This document shows, piece after piece, positions 17,169-26,089 of a DNA stretch of 64,000 nucleotides (position 1 is the stretch's first letter; each line of letters begins with the position of its first letter). The notes under the pieces are model-generated. The model had not been told where the DNA came from, ran no database searches, and saw only the letters and a program-made list of their open reading frames with translations. This stretch comes from Phreatobacter sp. (lineage in GTDB: Bacteria > Pseudomonadota > Alphaproteobacteria > Rhizobiales > Phreatobacteraceae). The stretch lies in the NCBI RefSeq assembly GCF_022843985.1, contig NZ_JALHMP010000005.1, positions 62,001 to 126,000 of the forward strand, read 5' to 3'. The position numbers were made by a program, and so were the translations under genes.

Positions 17169-17181
17169 CATCGAGGCCATC

Positions 17182-17589
17182 ATGACCCCGTCTCCCGCCC
17201 ATCCGGCTGACGCCGGACCCGAGCCCGTGCGCCTGATGGTCTGCACCAGCTGCCGCGCCGTCGGCGGCGATCCCGAGGCGCCCCGCCCCGGCGCCCAGCT
17301 CCTCGCCGCCCTCGGCGAGGCCGTCGCGGCGGATCCGCAGGCCGCGGCCACGGTCATCGTCGAGCCGGTCGAGTGCCTGTCGGTGTGCAAGCGTCCCTGC
17401 ACCGTCTCGATCACCGCGCCGGGCCGTTGGACCTATGTCTATGGCGATGTCGACCCGGCTTCCCATGCCGCGCCGCTGCTCGCCTTCGTCGACCAGTATC
17501 GCGCCACCGCGGACGGGCTCGTGCCCTGGCGCGAGCGGCCAGAGTTCATTCGCAAGGGCGTCGTCGCCCGCATTCCCCCGTTGCGCTGA
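17182..17589 (+). CDS. DUF1636 family cysteine-rich protein
   Basis: A 135-residue protein with a thioredoxin/ferredoxin-like cysteine pattern: VCTSCR near the N-terminus (C21, C24) and VECLSVCKRPCTVSI (C65, C69, C73). This resembles the [2Fe-2S] thioredoxin-like fold seen in NuoE-type proteins. DUF1636 genes often sit beside cobW and cobN; no biochemical role is established that I know of. Inference: it binds a metal or an iron-sulfur centre and takes part in cobalt delivery or redox control during insertion. It is 13 bases after hupE and 8 bases before cobW. Confidence 0.8.
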   Translation: MTPSPAHPADAGPEPVRLMVCTSCRAVGGDPEAPRPGAQLLAALGEAVAADPQAAATVIVEPVECLSVCKRPCTVSITAPGRWTYVYGDVDPASHAAPLLAFVDQYRATADGLVPWRERPEFIRKGVVARIPPLR

Positions 17590-17597
17590 GGCCCGCC

Positions 17598-18629
17598 ATG
17601 ATGCCCGCCAAAATCCCCTGCACCATCGTCACCGGCTTCCTTGGAGCCGGCAAGACGACCCTCGTCCGCCATCTCCTCGAGAATGCCGGCGGCCGCCGGC
17701 TCGCCGTGCTCGTCAACGAGTTCGGCGACCTCGGCTTCGACGGCTCGTTCCTCGCCGCCTGCGGCATTGCCGGCTGCACCGAGGAGGACATCGTCGAGCT
17801 CCCCAATGGCTGCATCTGCTGCACGGTCGCCGATGATTTCGTCCCGGCCCTCGAAAAGCTGCTCGGGCGGGCCGCCCCGCCGGATCATATCCTGATCGAG
17901 ACATCCGGCCTCGCCCTGCCCAAGCCGCTCGTCGGCGCCTTCAACTGGCCGGCGATCCGCGCACGGGTCACAGTGGACGGCGTCGTCGCGGTGGTGGACG
18001 GTCCGGCCGTCGCCGACGGCACCTTCGCCGACGACCCGGCAGCCCTGGCGGCGCAGCGCGCCGGAGATGCGGCTGTCGACCACGACAATCCGCTGGAGGA
18101 GGTCTTCGAGGACCAGATCCTCTGCGCCGATCTCATCCTGCTCAACAAATGCGACGCCCTCTCCGAGACCGACCGCCTGCGGGTACGGTCCGAGATTGCC
18201 GCGCATCTGCCGAAAGCGATCAAGATCGTCGAGGCCTCCCATGGCCGCGTCGAGCCGGCCCTCGTCATCGGGCTCGGTGCCGCCGCCGAGACCGATCTCG
18301 CCGCCCGGCCCTCGCACCACGAGAGCCAGGCCGACCACGACCACGACGATTTCGACAGCGCCGCCTTCGCCCTGCCGCAGGTCGCCTCGGCCGAGGACCT
18401 CGCGGCGCGGGTCGCACGGGTCGCCGAGGCCGAGGGTGTGCTGCGCGTCAAGGGCTTCGCGGCCGTCGCTGACAAGCCGATGCGCCTGGTGATCCAGGGC
18501 GTCGGCCGCCGGCTCAGCCACCATTATGACCGGCCCTTCGCCCCCGGCGAGGCGCGCGACGGCACGCTCGTGGTCACCGGCCTCAAGGGCTTCGACCGCG
18601 CCGCCGTCGCCGCTGCACTCGCGGCCTGA
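17598..18629 (+). CDS. cobW: CobW, metal-chaperone GTPase
   Basis: A G3E-family GTPase thought to deliver cobalt to the cobaltochelatase. The 343 residues have the P-loop GFLGAGKTTLV (13-23), the metal-binding GCICC (C72, C74, C75), ETSGLALP, the guanine-specificity motif NKCD (about residue 183) and a His/Asp-rich linker HHESQADHDHDD (about 240-251) typical of CobW. A C-terminal domain follows (RVKGFAAV, YDRPF). The ATG at 17598 lies 8 bases after the DUF1636 stop, followed after 14 bases by cobN. Confidence 0.93.
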   Translation: MMPAKIPCTIVTGFLGAGKTTLVRHLLENAGGRRLAVLVNEFGDLGFDGSFLAACGIAGCTEEDIVELPNGCICCTVADDFVPALEKLLGRAAPPDHILIETSGLALPKPLVGAFNWPAIRARVTVDGVVAVVDGPAVADGTFADDPAALAAQRAGDAAVDHDNPLEEVFEDQILCADLILLNKCDALSETDRLRVRSEIAAHLPKAIKIVEASHGRVEPALVIGLGAAAETDLAARPSHHESQADHDHDDFDSAAFALPQVASAEDLAARVARVAEAEGVLRVKGFAAVADKPMRLVIQGVGRRLSHHYDRPFAPGEARDGTLVVTGLKGFDRAAVAAALAA

Positions 18630-18643
18630 GGGAACGCCGGAGC

Positions 18644-21600
18644 ATGCATCTGTTGCCGACCACGACGGTGACGCTGGACGAGGGCGGGGCGGCCGTCGAC
18701 CTGGCCCTGCCGGCTGCCGACCTCGTGGTGCTGTCCTTTGCCGACAGCGACCTCGCAGCGCTGGCAGCAGCGGAACGGGGCGGTCTGACGGTGTCGCTCG
18801 CCAGCCTCCGCCGGCTGCGGCATCCGCTCTCGGTCGATCTCCTGGTGGACAGGACCATTGCGGCGAGCCGCTGCGTGGTGATCCGTTGTCTCGGCGGGCT
18901 CGACTACTGGCGCTACGGCATCGAGCAGGTCCATGCCACCTGCCGGGCTCGCGGCATCGCCCTCGCGGTGCTGCCGGGGGACGACCGGCCGGACGACAGG
19001 CTCGCCGCCTATCACACCGTGCCGGCGGCGTTCGCCGACCGGCTGCTCGGCTATTTCCATGCCGGCGGCGGGGCGGAGAACATGGCGCGGTTCATCGACG
19101 CCATCGGCCGCCATCTGGCGGGCGAGGGCGAAGGGGAGGCGCCGGTGGCGCTGCCCTCGCTCCTGGCGCTCGGAACGGACGGCATCACCGAGCCCATGGC
19201 TGCCCTTGCCGCACTCGCTCAGGATCGGCCGCTCGCCCTCGTTCTCGCCTACCGGTCGGGGGTGGTGTCCGGGGACACGGCGGTCGCCACGGCCCTGGCG
19301 GAGGCCCTCGCCGCACGAGGGCTCGCGCCCCTCGTGCTGGCGCTGACCAGCCTGAAGGATCCGGCGGCTGTCGCGCCCCTCGCAGGTCTGATCGCCCGGC
19401 GCCGGCCGGTTGTCATCATGACCACCACGGCCTTCGCGGCCCGCGAGGGCGCCGGCTTCGTCCTCGACACCGCCGATTGTCCGGTCATCCAGGCCATTCC
19501 GGTCGGCAGCACGCGCGCGGCCTGGGAGGCGTCGCCCCGCGGGCTCTCGGCCGCCGATCTCGCCATGCAACTGGCCCTGCCCGAATTCGACGGCCGCCTT
19601 GCCGGCGCCCCCGTCGCCTTCAAGGAGGAGTTGGTGGAGGCCGGCTTCACCCGGCGGGGCTTCGCGCCCGATGCCGAGGGCATCGCCCAAGTCGCCGATC
19701 TCGCCGCCGCCTGGGTGCGCCTTGCCGGGCGGCCGCGAGGCGAGCGGCGGCTGGCGATGGTCATGACCGACTATCCGGCCCGCGGCGGCCGGGCGGGATT
19801 TGCCGTCGGGCTCGACACTCCGGCCAGCGTTGCAGCGATCCACGCCATCATGGCGGAAGCCGGCTACGGCCTTGCCACCCTGCCAGAGGCGGCGGCGCTG
19901 ATGCCTGCGCTGCTTGCGTCCTCCGACCATCTCGTCCTGCCGCTGGCGGATTACCACGGCGTGCTGGAGCGCCTGCCCGCTGCGGCGCGCGCTGCGCTGA
20001 TTGCGGCCCACGGGTCGCCGGAGACCGATCCGGCCTGCCGCGCCGGCGCCTTCCGCTTCCCGGTCCTGCGCAGCGGCAACCTGGTCGTCGCCCTGCAGCC
20101 GCCGCGTGACGCGGCGCCTGACCGCAAGGCTGCCTATCACGATCCCGATGTGCCGCCGGGCCATGGGCATCTCGCCTTCTACGCGGCCCTGCGCGCGCGC
20201 GAGGAGATCGATGCGCTCATCCATCTCGGGACCCATGGGGTGAGCGAGTGGCTGCCGGGCAAGGCCGTGGCGCTGTCGGCGGCCTGCTGGCCGCGCCTCG
20301 TCACCGGCTCCATGCCCCTCGTCTATCCCTATGTGGTCGATGATCCCGGCGAGGCGGCACCGGCGAAGCGGCGCCTCGCCGCGGTGACGCTCGGCCACCA
20401 GCCGCCGCCCTTGGCGGAAGGCGGCCTCGCCGGTGACGGCGCCCTGCTGCGCGACCTCGTCGAGGATTACAGCGCGGCGCAGGTGCTCGATCCGCGCCGT
20501 GCCGCACTGGTCGCCGACGAAATCCGCGCGCGGGCCCGGGCGAGCGGGCTGGCGGCCGCAGCCGGTGTCGACGCGGGCATGGCGATGGACGAGGCTCTGT
20601 CGCGCCTTGATGCCCATCTCTGCGACCTCGCCGATCTTCCGTTCCGCGAAGGCCTGCATGTCTTCGGCCGCTCCGGCGATCCGGCCTCGGCGGCCGGCGA
20701 GCGCAAGGGCCTGATCGCCGCCCTCGACGGGCGTTTCGTGCCGCCGGGCCCTGCCGGTTCGCCGCATCGCGGCCGGCCCGACGTGCTGCCGACCGGTCGC
20801 AACCTCTCGACCCTCGATCCCCGCGCCATCCCGACCCGGGCCGCCGCAACCCTCGGTGCCCAGGCGGCCAGGGCCATCATCGCCCGCCATCTGCAGGACG
20901 AGGGCGATTATCCGCGCCGGGTGGTCATGGACCTTTGGGCCTCGCCGACGCTGCGCTCGGGCGGCGAGGACGTCGCCCATGTCCTGGCGCTGATGGGCGT
21001 CGTTCCGGCCTGGGACCCGGCCTCGACGCGCGTCACCGGTTTCGAGATCCTGCCTGCCGCCCGGCTCGACCACCCGCGCATCGATGTGACCGTGCGGATC
21101 TCCGGCGCCTTTCGCGACACCTTTCCCGACCAGATCGCCCTCCTCGATACCGCCGCGCGGGCCGTGGCGGCGCTCGAAGAGTACGATGGTGACAATGCGC
21201 TCGCCGCCGCCCGCCGCCGCGGCGAGGACCTGTCAAGGATCTTCGGCGCAGCACCCGGCCGCTTTGGCGCCGGTGTCGCAGGCCTGGCCCGCGACGGTGA
21301 CTGGCAGAGCCGCGCCGATCTCGCCGCAGCCTATCTCGCCACAGCCGGCCATGCCTATGGTGGCGCCGAAGGCATGGGGATCGCCAGTGCCGGTTTCGCC
21401 GGCCGGGTGGCCGCGGCGGATGCCTTCATCCATGTCAGCGACGTCGCCGGCCGTGACCTCCTGGAGGCGTCGAGCGCCGCGGACGTCGTCGGGGGCTTCG
21501 TCGCCGCTGCACAGAGCCTCGGCGGCGCGCCGCGCGCCTACAGCCTCGACACGAGCCGCCCCGAGGCGCCGCGCGCCCGCGCCCTCGCCGAGGATCTCTC

Positions 21601-21934
21601 CCGCATCGTCCACGGCCGCCTCGCCCATCCGCGCTGGATCGAGGGCCAACTCGCCCATGGCTGGCGCGGCGCCGCCGAACTCGCCGAGGCACTCGACGCG
21701 CTGTTCGTCTATGCGGCGACCACTGACGCGGTGCCCGCGGGCCTTTTCGACACGCTGTTCCTGGCCTGGCTCGGCGATCCCGCGCGGGTGGCACGGCTCG
21801 ATGCGGCCAACCCTCCGGCACTGGCGGCGATCCGCGCGCGCTTCGCCGAGGCCCTGCGGCGGGGGCTCTGGGTTACCCGGCTCAATTCCGTCGAGGGGTC
21901 CCTCGCCGCGCCCCGCCAGGAGGCGGCGGAATGA
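18644..21934 (+). CDS. cobN: Cobaltochelatase subunit CobN
   Basis: Large subunit of the ATP-dependent aerobic cobaltochelatase, which inserts Co2+ into hydrogenobyrinic acid a,c-diamide. At 1096 residues it is shorter than many CobN proteins (about 1250), but both ends look complete: MHLLPTTTVTLDEGGAAVDLALP at the start and RFAEALRRGLWVTRLNSVEGSL at the end. Family segments include VMTDYPAR, IHLGTHGVSEWLPGKAVALSAACWP and GRNLSTLDPRAIPT. The partner subunits CobS and CobT are not in the window. The stop overlaps the cobG start as ATGA. A ribosome binding site (cggag) precedes the ATG. Confidence 0.94.
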   Translation: MHLLPTTTVTLDEGGAAVDLALPAADLVVLSFADSDLAALAAAERGGLTVSLASLRRLRHPLSVDLLVDRTIAASRCVVIRCLGGLDYWRYGIEQVHATCRARGIALAVLPGDDRPDDRLAAYHTVPAAFADRLLGYFHAGGGAENMARFIDAIGRHLAGEGEGEAPVALPSLLALGTDGITEPMAALAALAQDRPLALVLAYRSGVVSGDTAVATALAEALAARGLAPLVLALTSLKDPAAVAPLAGLIARRRPVVIMTTTAFAAREGAGFVLDTADCPVIQAIPVGSTRAAWEASPRGLSAADLAMQLALPEFDGRLAGAPVAFKEELVEAGFTRRGFAPDAEGIAQVADLAAAWVRLAGRPRGERRLAMVMTDYPARGGRAGFAVGLDTPASVAAIHAIMAEAGYGLATLPEAAALMPALLASSDHLVLPLADYHGVLERLPAAARAALIAAHGSPETDPACRAGAFRFPVLRSGNLVVALQPPRDAAPDRKAAYHDPDVPPGHGHLAFYAALRAREEIDALIHLGTHGVSEWLPGKAVALSAACWPRLVTGSMPLVYPYVVDDPGEAAPAKRRLAAVTLGHQPPPLAEGGLAGDGALLRDLVEDYSAAQVLDPRRAALVADEIRARARASGLAAAAGVDAGMAMDEALSRLDAHLCDLADLPFREGLHVFGRSGDPASAAGERKGLIAALDGRFVPPGPAGSPHRGRPDVLPTGRNLSTLDPRAIPTRAAATLGAQAARAIIARHLQDEGDYPRRVVMDLWASPTLRSGGEDVAHVLALMGVVPAWDPASTRVTGFEILPAARLDHPRIDVTVRISGAFRDTFPDQIALLDTAARAVAALEEYDGDNALAAARRRGEDLSRIFGAAPGRFGAGVAGLARDGDWQSRADLAAAYLATAGHAYGGAEGMGIASAGFAGRVAAADAFIHVSDVAGRDLLEASSAADVVGGFVAAAQSLGGAPRAYSLDTSRPEAPRARALAEDLSRIVHGRLAHPRWIEGQLAHGWRGAAELAEALDALFVYAATTDAVPAGLFDTLFLAWLGDPARVARLDAANPPALAAIRARFAEALRRGLWVTRLNSVEGSLAAPRQEAAE

Positions 21935-23826
21935 GCGGCCCCGATCCCCTGCGCCGCGGCTGGTGCCCCGGGGCTCTCATGCCGATGGAGACGGGCGATG
22001 GCTGGCTGGTGCGCCTCCATCCGCAGGGCGGCCGGCTGTCGGCCGAAGCGCTGCAGCAACTCGCGCAACTCGCGACCGACCACGGCAACGGCCTCATCGA
22101 CATCACCTCCCGCGCCAATCTCCAGATCCGCGGCGTGCGCCCGGAAACCCATCCTCCGCTCGTCGCCGCGCTTCTGGCGGCGGGGCTGGTGTCGCCGGAT
22201 GAAGGGGAGGGCCCCTACCGGCCTGTGCTGGCAGGTCCGCTCGCCGGCCGGGATGGCGGCGACCTCCTCGACGTCGCGGCCCTGGCGCTTGACGTGGAGG
22301 CGCGGGTGCGGTCCGTCGCCGGGCTGCCTGCCAAGACTCTGGTCCTGATCGACGGCGGGGGCCTTTCGCCGGGAGCCGGCTCGGCCGATCTGAGGCTGGT
22401 TGCGCTCAGCAGCGATCAACTCGCGTTGGTGGCGGGCGGGCGCGGCTATCGTGTCACCATCGGCGAAGCTGCCGAAGCCGTGGCGGTGCTGCTCGGCCGG
22501 CTGGCCATCCGTCATCGGGCCAATCCGGGGGTGCGCCGGCTGAAGGATGTCGGTGCAGGTGAGATCGCCGCCCTGGTCGCATCCCTCGGCCTGCCGGCGA
22601 CCGTGGTGCCGCAGGTCCGCCGCATGCAGAAGGGTATCGGCTGCGTTGCGGAACAGGACGGTACCGTGGCCGCTCTCGCCGCCGCGCCCTTCGGTCGTCT
22701 TTCCGCCGACAGCCTGGCGGATCTCGCCGCGCTGATGCGCCGGCACGGCGTCTTCGACCTGAGGCTGACGCCGTGTCGTGGCGTGGCGCTGACGGGCCTG
22801 ACTGACGCGGCAAGGGTTCTGGTGGACCTCGCCGGTCTCGGCTTCATCGTCGACGCGTCGGACAGCCGCCTGGCTGTCGATGCCTGTCCCGGCGCGCCGG
22901 CCTGCGCCCGCGGCGTCATGCCGGCCCAGGACGACGCCGCCCGTTTCGCTGCCGCCCTGGGCCCGGACAGGGACCCGCGCATGTCTCTTCACGTCTCCGG
23001 CTGCGCCAAGGGCTGTGCCCGGCCTGCGCGCGCCGATGTCACGCTGGTCGGCCGCGACGGGCTCTACGACATCGTTCTCGGCGGGCGCGCATCCGATCCG
23101 CCAAGCCTGCGGCTCGACGCCTCCACGGTCGCCAGACTGCTGGCGCAGGCCGGCAATCCCGCCGAGACTTTTCAGAAGGCCGCGCCGATGACTCCCGCAA
23201 CCCGTTCCGATCACATCAAGGACGGCGCCGCCATCTATGCGCGGTCCTTCGCCATCATCCGGGCCGAGGCCGATCTCGCCCCCTTCCGGGGGGTCGCAGA
23301 ACGTGTCGTGGTGCGCATGATCCATGCCTGCGGCATGACCGATCTCGCTGGCGACGTGGTGATGTCGGAGGATTTCGCGGCAGCGGCCGAGGCGGCGCTG
23401 GCGCGGGGCGCGCCGATCCTGTGTGACGCGAAAATGGTGGCGAACGGCGTGACGCCGGCGCGGCTGCCGGCGGGCAACAGGGTCATCTGCACCCTCGACG
23501 ATCCGCGGGTGCCGGGGCTCGCCCGGACGCTTGCGACCACGCGCTCGGCGGCGGCGATGGCATTCTGGCGCGAGGAGATGGCCGGCAGCCTCGTGGTCAT
23601 CGGCAATGCGCCGACCTCGCTCTTCCACCTTCTCGATATGCTGGATGGGGGGGCACCGCTTCCGGCGGCGGTGATCGGAGTTCCGGTCGGCTTCGTCGGG
23701 GCGGCCGAATCGAAGGAGGCGCTGGCCGCCGACGGACGCGTGCCCTTCCTCATCGTGCGCGGTCGGCGCGGCGGATCGGCGATGGCTGCGGCAGCCGTCA
23801 ATGCCCTCGCCAGTGCGCAGGAGTGA
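21931..23826 (+). CDS. cobG-cobH: CobG-CobH fusion: precorrin-3B synthase and precorrin-8X methylmutase
   Basis: One 631-codon frame joins two enzymes normally encoded separately. Residues 1 to about 415 are CobG, the oxygen-dependent iron-sulfur enzyme making precorrin-3B; the [4Fe-4S] ligand pattern C-x5-C (ACPGAPACARG, about 318-324) and C-x3-C (SGCAKGCARP, about 357-362) is intact. Residues from about 420 are CobH, which makes hydrogenobyrinic acid; HIKDGAAIYARSFAIIRAEADL and the catalytic-histidine region MIHACGMTD are present. No stop separates them. The CobH part has its own ATG at 23188 with gaagg 8 bases upstream, so separate CobH could also be made by internal initiation. Confidence 0.88.
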   Translation: MSGPDPLRRGWCPGALMPMETGDGWLVRLHPQGGRLSAEALQQLAQLATDHGNGLIDITSRANLQIRGVRPETHPPLVAALLAAGLVSPDEGEGPYRPVLAGPLAGRDGGDLLDVAALALDVEARVRSVAGLPAKTLVLIDGGGLSPGAGSADLRLVALSSDQLALVAGGRGYRVTIGEAAEAVAVLLGRLAIRHRANPGVRRLKDVGAGEIAALVASLGLPATVVPQVRRMQKGIGCVAEQDGTVAALAAAPFGRLSADSLADLAALMRRHGVFDLRLTPCRGVALTGLTDAARVLVDLAGLGFIVDASDSRLAVDACPGAPACARGVMPAQDDAARFAAALGPDRDPRMSLHVSGCAKGCARPARADVTLVGRDGLYDIVLGGRASDPPSLRLDASTVARLLAQAGNPAETFQKAAPMTPATRSDHIKDGAAIYARSFAIIRAEADLAPFRGVAERVVVRMIHACGMTDLAGDVVMSEDFAAAAEAALARGAPILCDAKMVANGVTPARLPAGNRVICTLDDPRVPGLARTLATTRSAAAMAFWREEMAGSLVVIGNAPTSLFHLLDMLDGGAPLPAAVIGVPVGFVGAAESKEALAADGRVPFLIVRGRRGGSAMAAAAVNALASAQE

Positions 23827-23829
23827 GAC

Positions 23830-24570
23830 ATGACCTGCAAGTCCACCCCGGTCTTCTACGGCGTCGGGCTTGGCCCGGGCGATCCGTCCTATCTGACGCT
23901 GCGGGCGCGGGCCGTGCTCGATGCGGCCGACCGTCTCGTCCACTTCTGCAAGCGCGGCCAGCGCGGCCATGCGCGCACCATCGTCGACCGCATCCTCGGC
24001 CCCGATCCGGCCCGCGAGATTGCGCTCGTCTATCCGGTGACGACAGAGGTTGCCGTCGGCGAGGCGGGCTATGACGGCGCCATCGCCGTCTTCTACGCCG
24101 AAAGCGCGGCGCGGCTCGCGGCCGAGGCCGAGGCGGGGCGAACGGTCGCCATCCTCTGCGAGGGCGACCCCTTCTTCTACGGGTCGCTGATGCATCTGTG
24201 GCGCCGGCTGGCGCCGCGCTATCCCTTCGAGGTCATTCCCGGAATCACCGGCATGTCGGGCGCCTGGACGCTGGCCAATGCCCCGATCACCTGGGGCGAC
24301 GACGTGCTCACCGTCCTCCCCGGCACCCTGGCGGAAGACGACCTCATCCGCCGCCTTGCGGGGACCGATGCGGCGGTGGTCATGAAGCTCGGCCGGCACC
24401 TCGCCAAGGTGCGACGGGCGCTCGCCGCTGCCGGCCTGCTCGAGCGAGCCATCTATGTGGAGCGCGCCGCCATGGCGGGTCAGGTGATCCTGCCGCTGCA
24501 GGACAAGCTGGACGACGATGCACCTTATTTCGCCATGGTGCTGGTGCCGGGGGAGGGCCGTCGGCTGTGA
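23830..24570 (+). CDS. cobI: Precorrin-2 C20-methyltransferase
   Basis: SAM-dependent methylation at C20 of precorrin-2, giving precorrin-3A. The 246-residue protein of the tetrapyrrole methyltransferase family has GVGLGPGDPSYLTLRA at the N-terminus, LCEGDPFFYGSLMHLWRRL near residue 112, and VIPGITGMSGAW and VLPGTL, all typical of CobI/CbiL. Three bases separate it from the cobG-cobH stop, and its stop overlaps the cobJ start (GTGA). Confidence 0.94.
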   Translation: MTCKSTPVFYGVGLGPGDPSYLTLRARAVLDAADRLVHFCKRGQRGHARTIVDRILGPDPAREIALVYPVTTEVAVGEAGYDGAIAVFYAESAARLAAEAEAGRTVAILCEGDPFFYGSLMHLWRRLAPRYPFEVIPGITGMSGAWTLANAPITWGDDVLTVLPGTLAEDDLIRRLAGTDAAVVMKLGRHLAKVRRALAAAGLLERAIYVERAAMAGQVILPLQDKLDDDAPYFAMVLVPGEGRRL

Positions 24571-25334
24571 CCGGAACCCTCACCGTCATCGGCCTCGGAC
24601 CGGGTGACCCGCGCTACTGGACCGCCGCCGCCAGCGAGGCCCTTGCCGCGGCCAGCGATCTCGTCGGCTACGGCCCCTATCTCGACCGCGTGCCGGAGCG
24701 TGCGGGGCTGACCCGCCATCCGTCGGACAACCGGGTCGAAGGCGACCGTGCCCGCCATGCGCTCGATCTCGCGGCAACGGGACGCGCGGTGGCCGTCGTC
24801 TCGGGCGGCGATCCCGGCGTCTTCGCCATGGCGGCGGCGGTGTTCGAGGCGCTGGAGGAGGCACGACCGGGCTGGCACGGGGTCGGCGTCACCATCGAGC
24901 CCGGAATCACCGCCATGCTGGCGGCGGCGGCGCGGCTCGGCGCTCCCCTTGGCGCCGATTTCTGCGCCCTGTCCCTGTCCGACAATCTGAAGCCATGGCA
25001 CGTGGTAACGAGCCGGCTACGCGCCGTCCTGGCAGCCGATCTGGTGGTCGCCCTCTACAATCCGGTATCGCGGGCGCGGCCTTGGCAGCTCGGTGCCGCG
25101 CTGGCGCTCGCGGCGGAGATCAAGCCGGCGGAGACGCTGGTCGCCTTCGCCCGGGCCGTCGGGCGCCCCGACGAGAGCGTCGCGGTCATGACGCTGCCGG
25201 AGGCCGTGGACCGCGCGCCTTACGCCGACATGGCAACGCTGGTGCTCGTCGGTGCCACGGCGACCCGGCGGGTGACGGGCGCCGACGGCGCCTCGCATCT
25301 CTACACGCCGCGCCGTGTCGGGAGGCAGCCGTGA
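24567..25334 (+). CDS. cobJ: Precorrin-3B C17-methyltransferase
   Basis: Ring-contracting methyltransferase producing precorrin-4. The 255 residues begin with a GTG that overlaps the cobI stop and show VIGLGPGDPRYWT, DLVGYGPYLDRV, VVSGGDPGVFAMAAAVFEAL, EPGITAMLAAAARLGAPLGADFCALSLSDNLKPW and ALYNPVSRAR, all diagnostic of CobJ/CbiH. The 3' end overlaps the convergent cobK by 34 bases. Confidence 0.94.
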   Translation: MTGTLTVIGLGPGDPRYWTAAASEALAAASDLVGYGPYLDRVPERAGLTRHPSDNRVEGDRARHALDLAATGRAVAVVSGGDPGVFAMAAAVFEALEEARPGWHGVGVTIEPGITAMLAAAARLGAPLGADFCALSLSDNLKPWHVVTSRLRAVLAADLVVALYNPVSRARPWQLGAALALAAEIKPAETLVAFARAVGRPDESVAVMTLPEAVDRAPYADMATLVLVGATATRRVTGADGASHLYTPRRVGRQP

Positions 25335-26089
25335 GCGCCGAGCCAGTCCATCGCCTCCTCCACCGTCGCGACCGTCGGCACGGCGGGCCTTGCCGGGCGG
25401 GAGACCATGACCAGCGGAAGGCCGAGCCGGCGCGCCGCCATGACCTTGCCAATGGTGGCTTCGCCCCCGGCATTCTTGGCCACCACGATGTCGATGGCGG
25501 CGCGCCGCATCAACTCGGTCTCGGCCTCGGTGTCGAACGGGCCGCGGTGGCGAAGCAGCGTCAGGTTCGGCGGCAAGGGCCCGTCCGGTGGATCGATGAC
25601 CCGCGCGAGATAGGTGTGGTGGGGTGCCGTGGCGAAGGCTCCGAGCTCCTGCCGGCCGATCGTCAGGAAGACCCGGCGCGGGACCTTGCCCAGCGCCGCC
25701 GCGGCCTCCGCCATGGTGTCGACGCCGATCCAGCGGTCGCCGTCCGCGGCCTGCCATGCGCGGCGCGTGAGCGCCAGCAGGGCGGTGCCCGTCGCGCGGC
25801 AGGCGACGTCGGCATGGAAGGGCATGACGGCGGCGAAAGGATGGGTGGCGTCGATCACGGTTCTCGTGCCGGAGGCCGCGAGATAGTCGGCGAGCCCTGC
25901 TGCGCCGCCGAAGCCGCCGGTCCGCATCGGCAGGGCGAGGGGGCGCGGGTCCTGCGTCCGTCCGGCGAGGGAGACGGTCGCGGCGATACCCGGATATGCC
26001 GCGGCGAGCCGCGCCGCGAGCTGGGCGGCTTCGGTGGTGCCGCCCAGGATGAGCAGCGTTCTGTCTGGTTCGGCGGGAGGCATGGCCAT
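25301..26089 (-). CDS. cobK: Precorrin-6A reductase
   Basis: NADPH-dependent reduction of precorrin-6A to precorrin-6B. The 262-residue CobK/CbiJ protein shows LLILGGTTEAAQLAARL at the N-terminus, VIDATHPFAAVMPFHADVACRATGTALLALTRRAW, RVFLTIGRQELGAF and VVAKNAGGEATIGKVMAARRLGLPLVMVSRP. It is antisense to the rest of the plus arm: its 3' end overlaps cobJ by 34 bases and its ATG (26087-26089) overlaps the cobL ATG (26088-26090). ATG at 26083 is an alternative two residues shorter. No clear ribosome binding site is seen, and any promoter would have to lie inside cobL. Confidence 0.92.
   Translation of the reverse strand: MAMPPAEPDRTLLILGGTTEAAQLAARLAAAYPGIAATVSLAGRTQDPRPLALPMRTGGFGGAAGLADYLAASGTRTVIDATHPFAAVMPFHADVACRATGTALLALTRRAWQAADGDRWIGVDTMAEAAAALGKVPRRVFLTIGRQELGAFATAPHHTYLARVIDPPDGPLPPNLTLLRHRGPFDTEAETELMRRAAIDIVVAKNAGGEATIGKVMAARRLGLPLVMVSRPARPAVPTVATVEEAMDWLGAHGCLPTRRGV

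Noticed and set aside
18524-21073. 849-codon open frame antisense to cobN
   Set aside because: It mirrors the codon structure of cobN in GC-rich DNA; its composition is Arg/Gly/His-rich with no recognisable domain.
21709-24399. 896-codon open frame antisense to cobG-cobH and cobI
   Set aside because: Low-complexity shadow frame without motifs, lying entirely opposite confidently identified genes.
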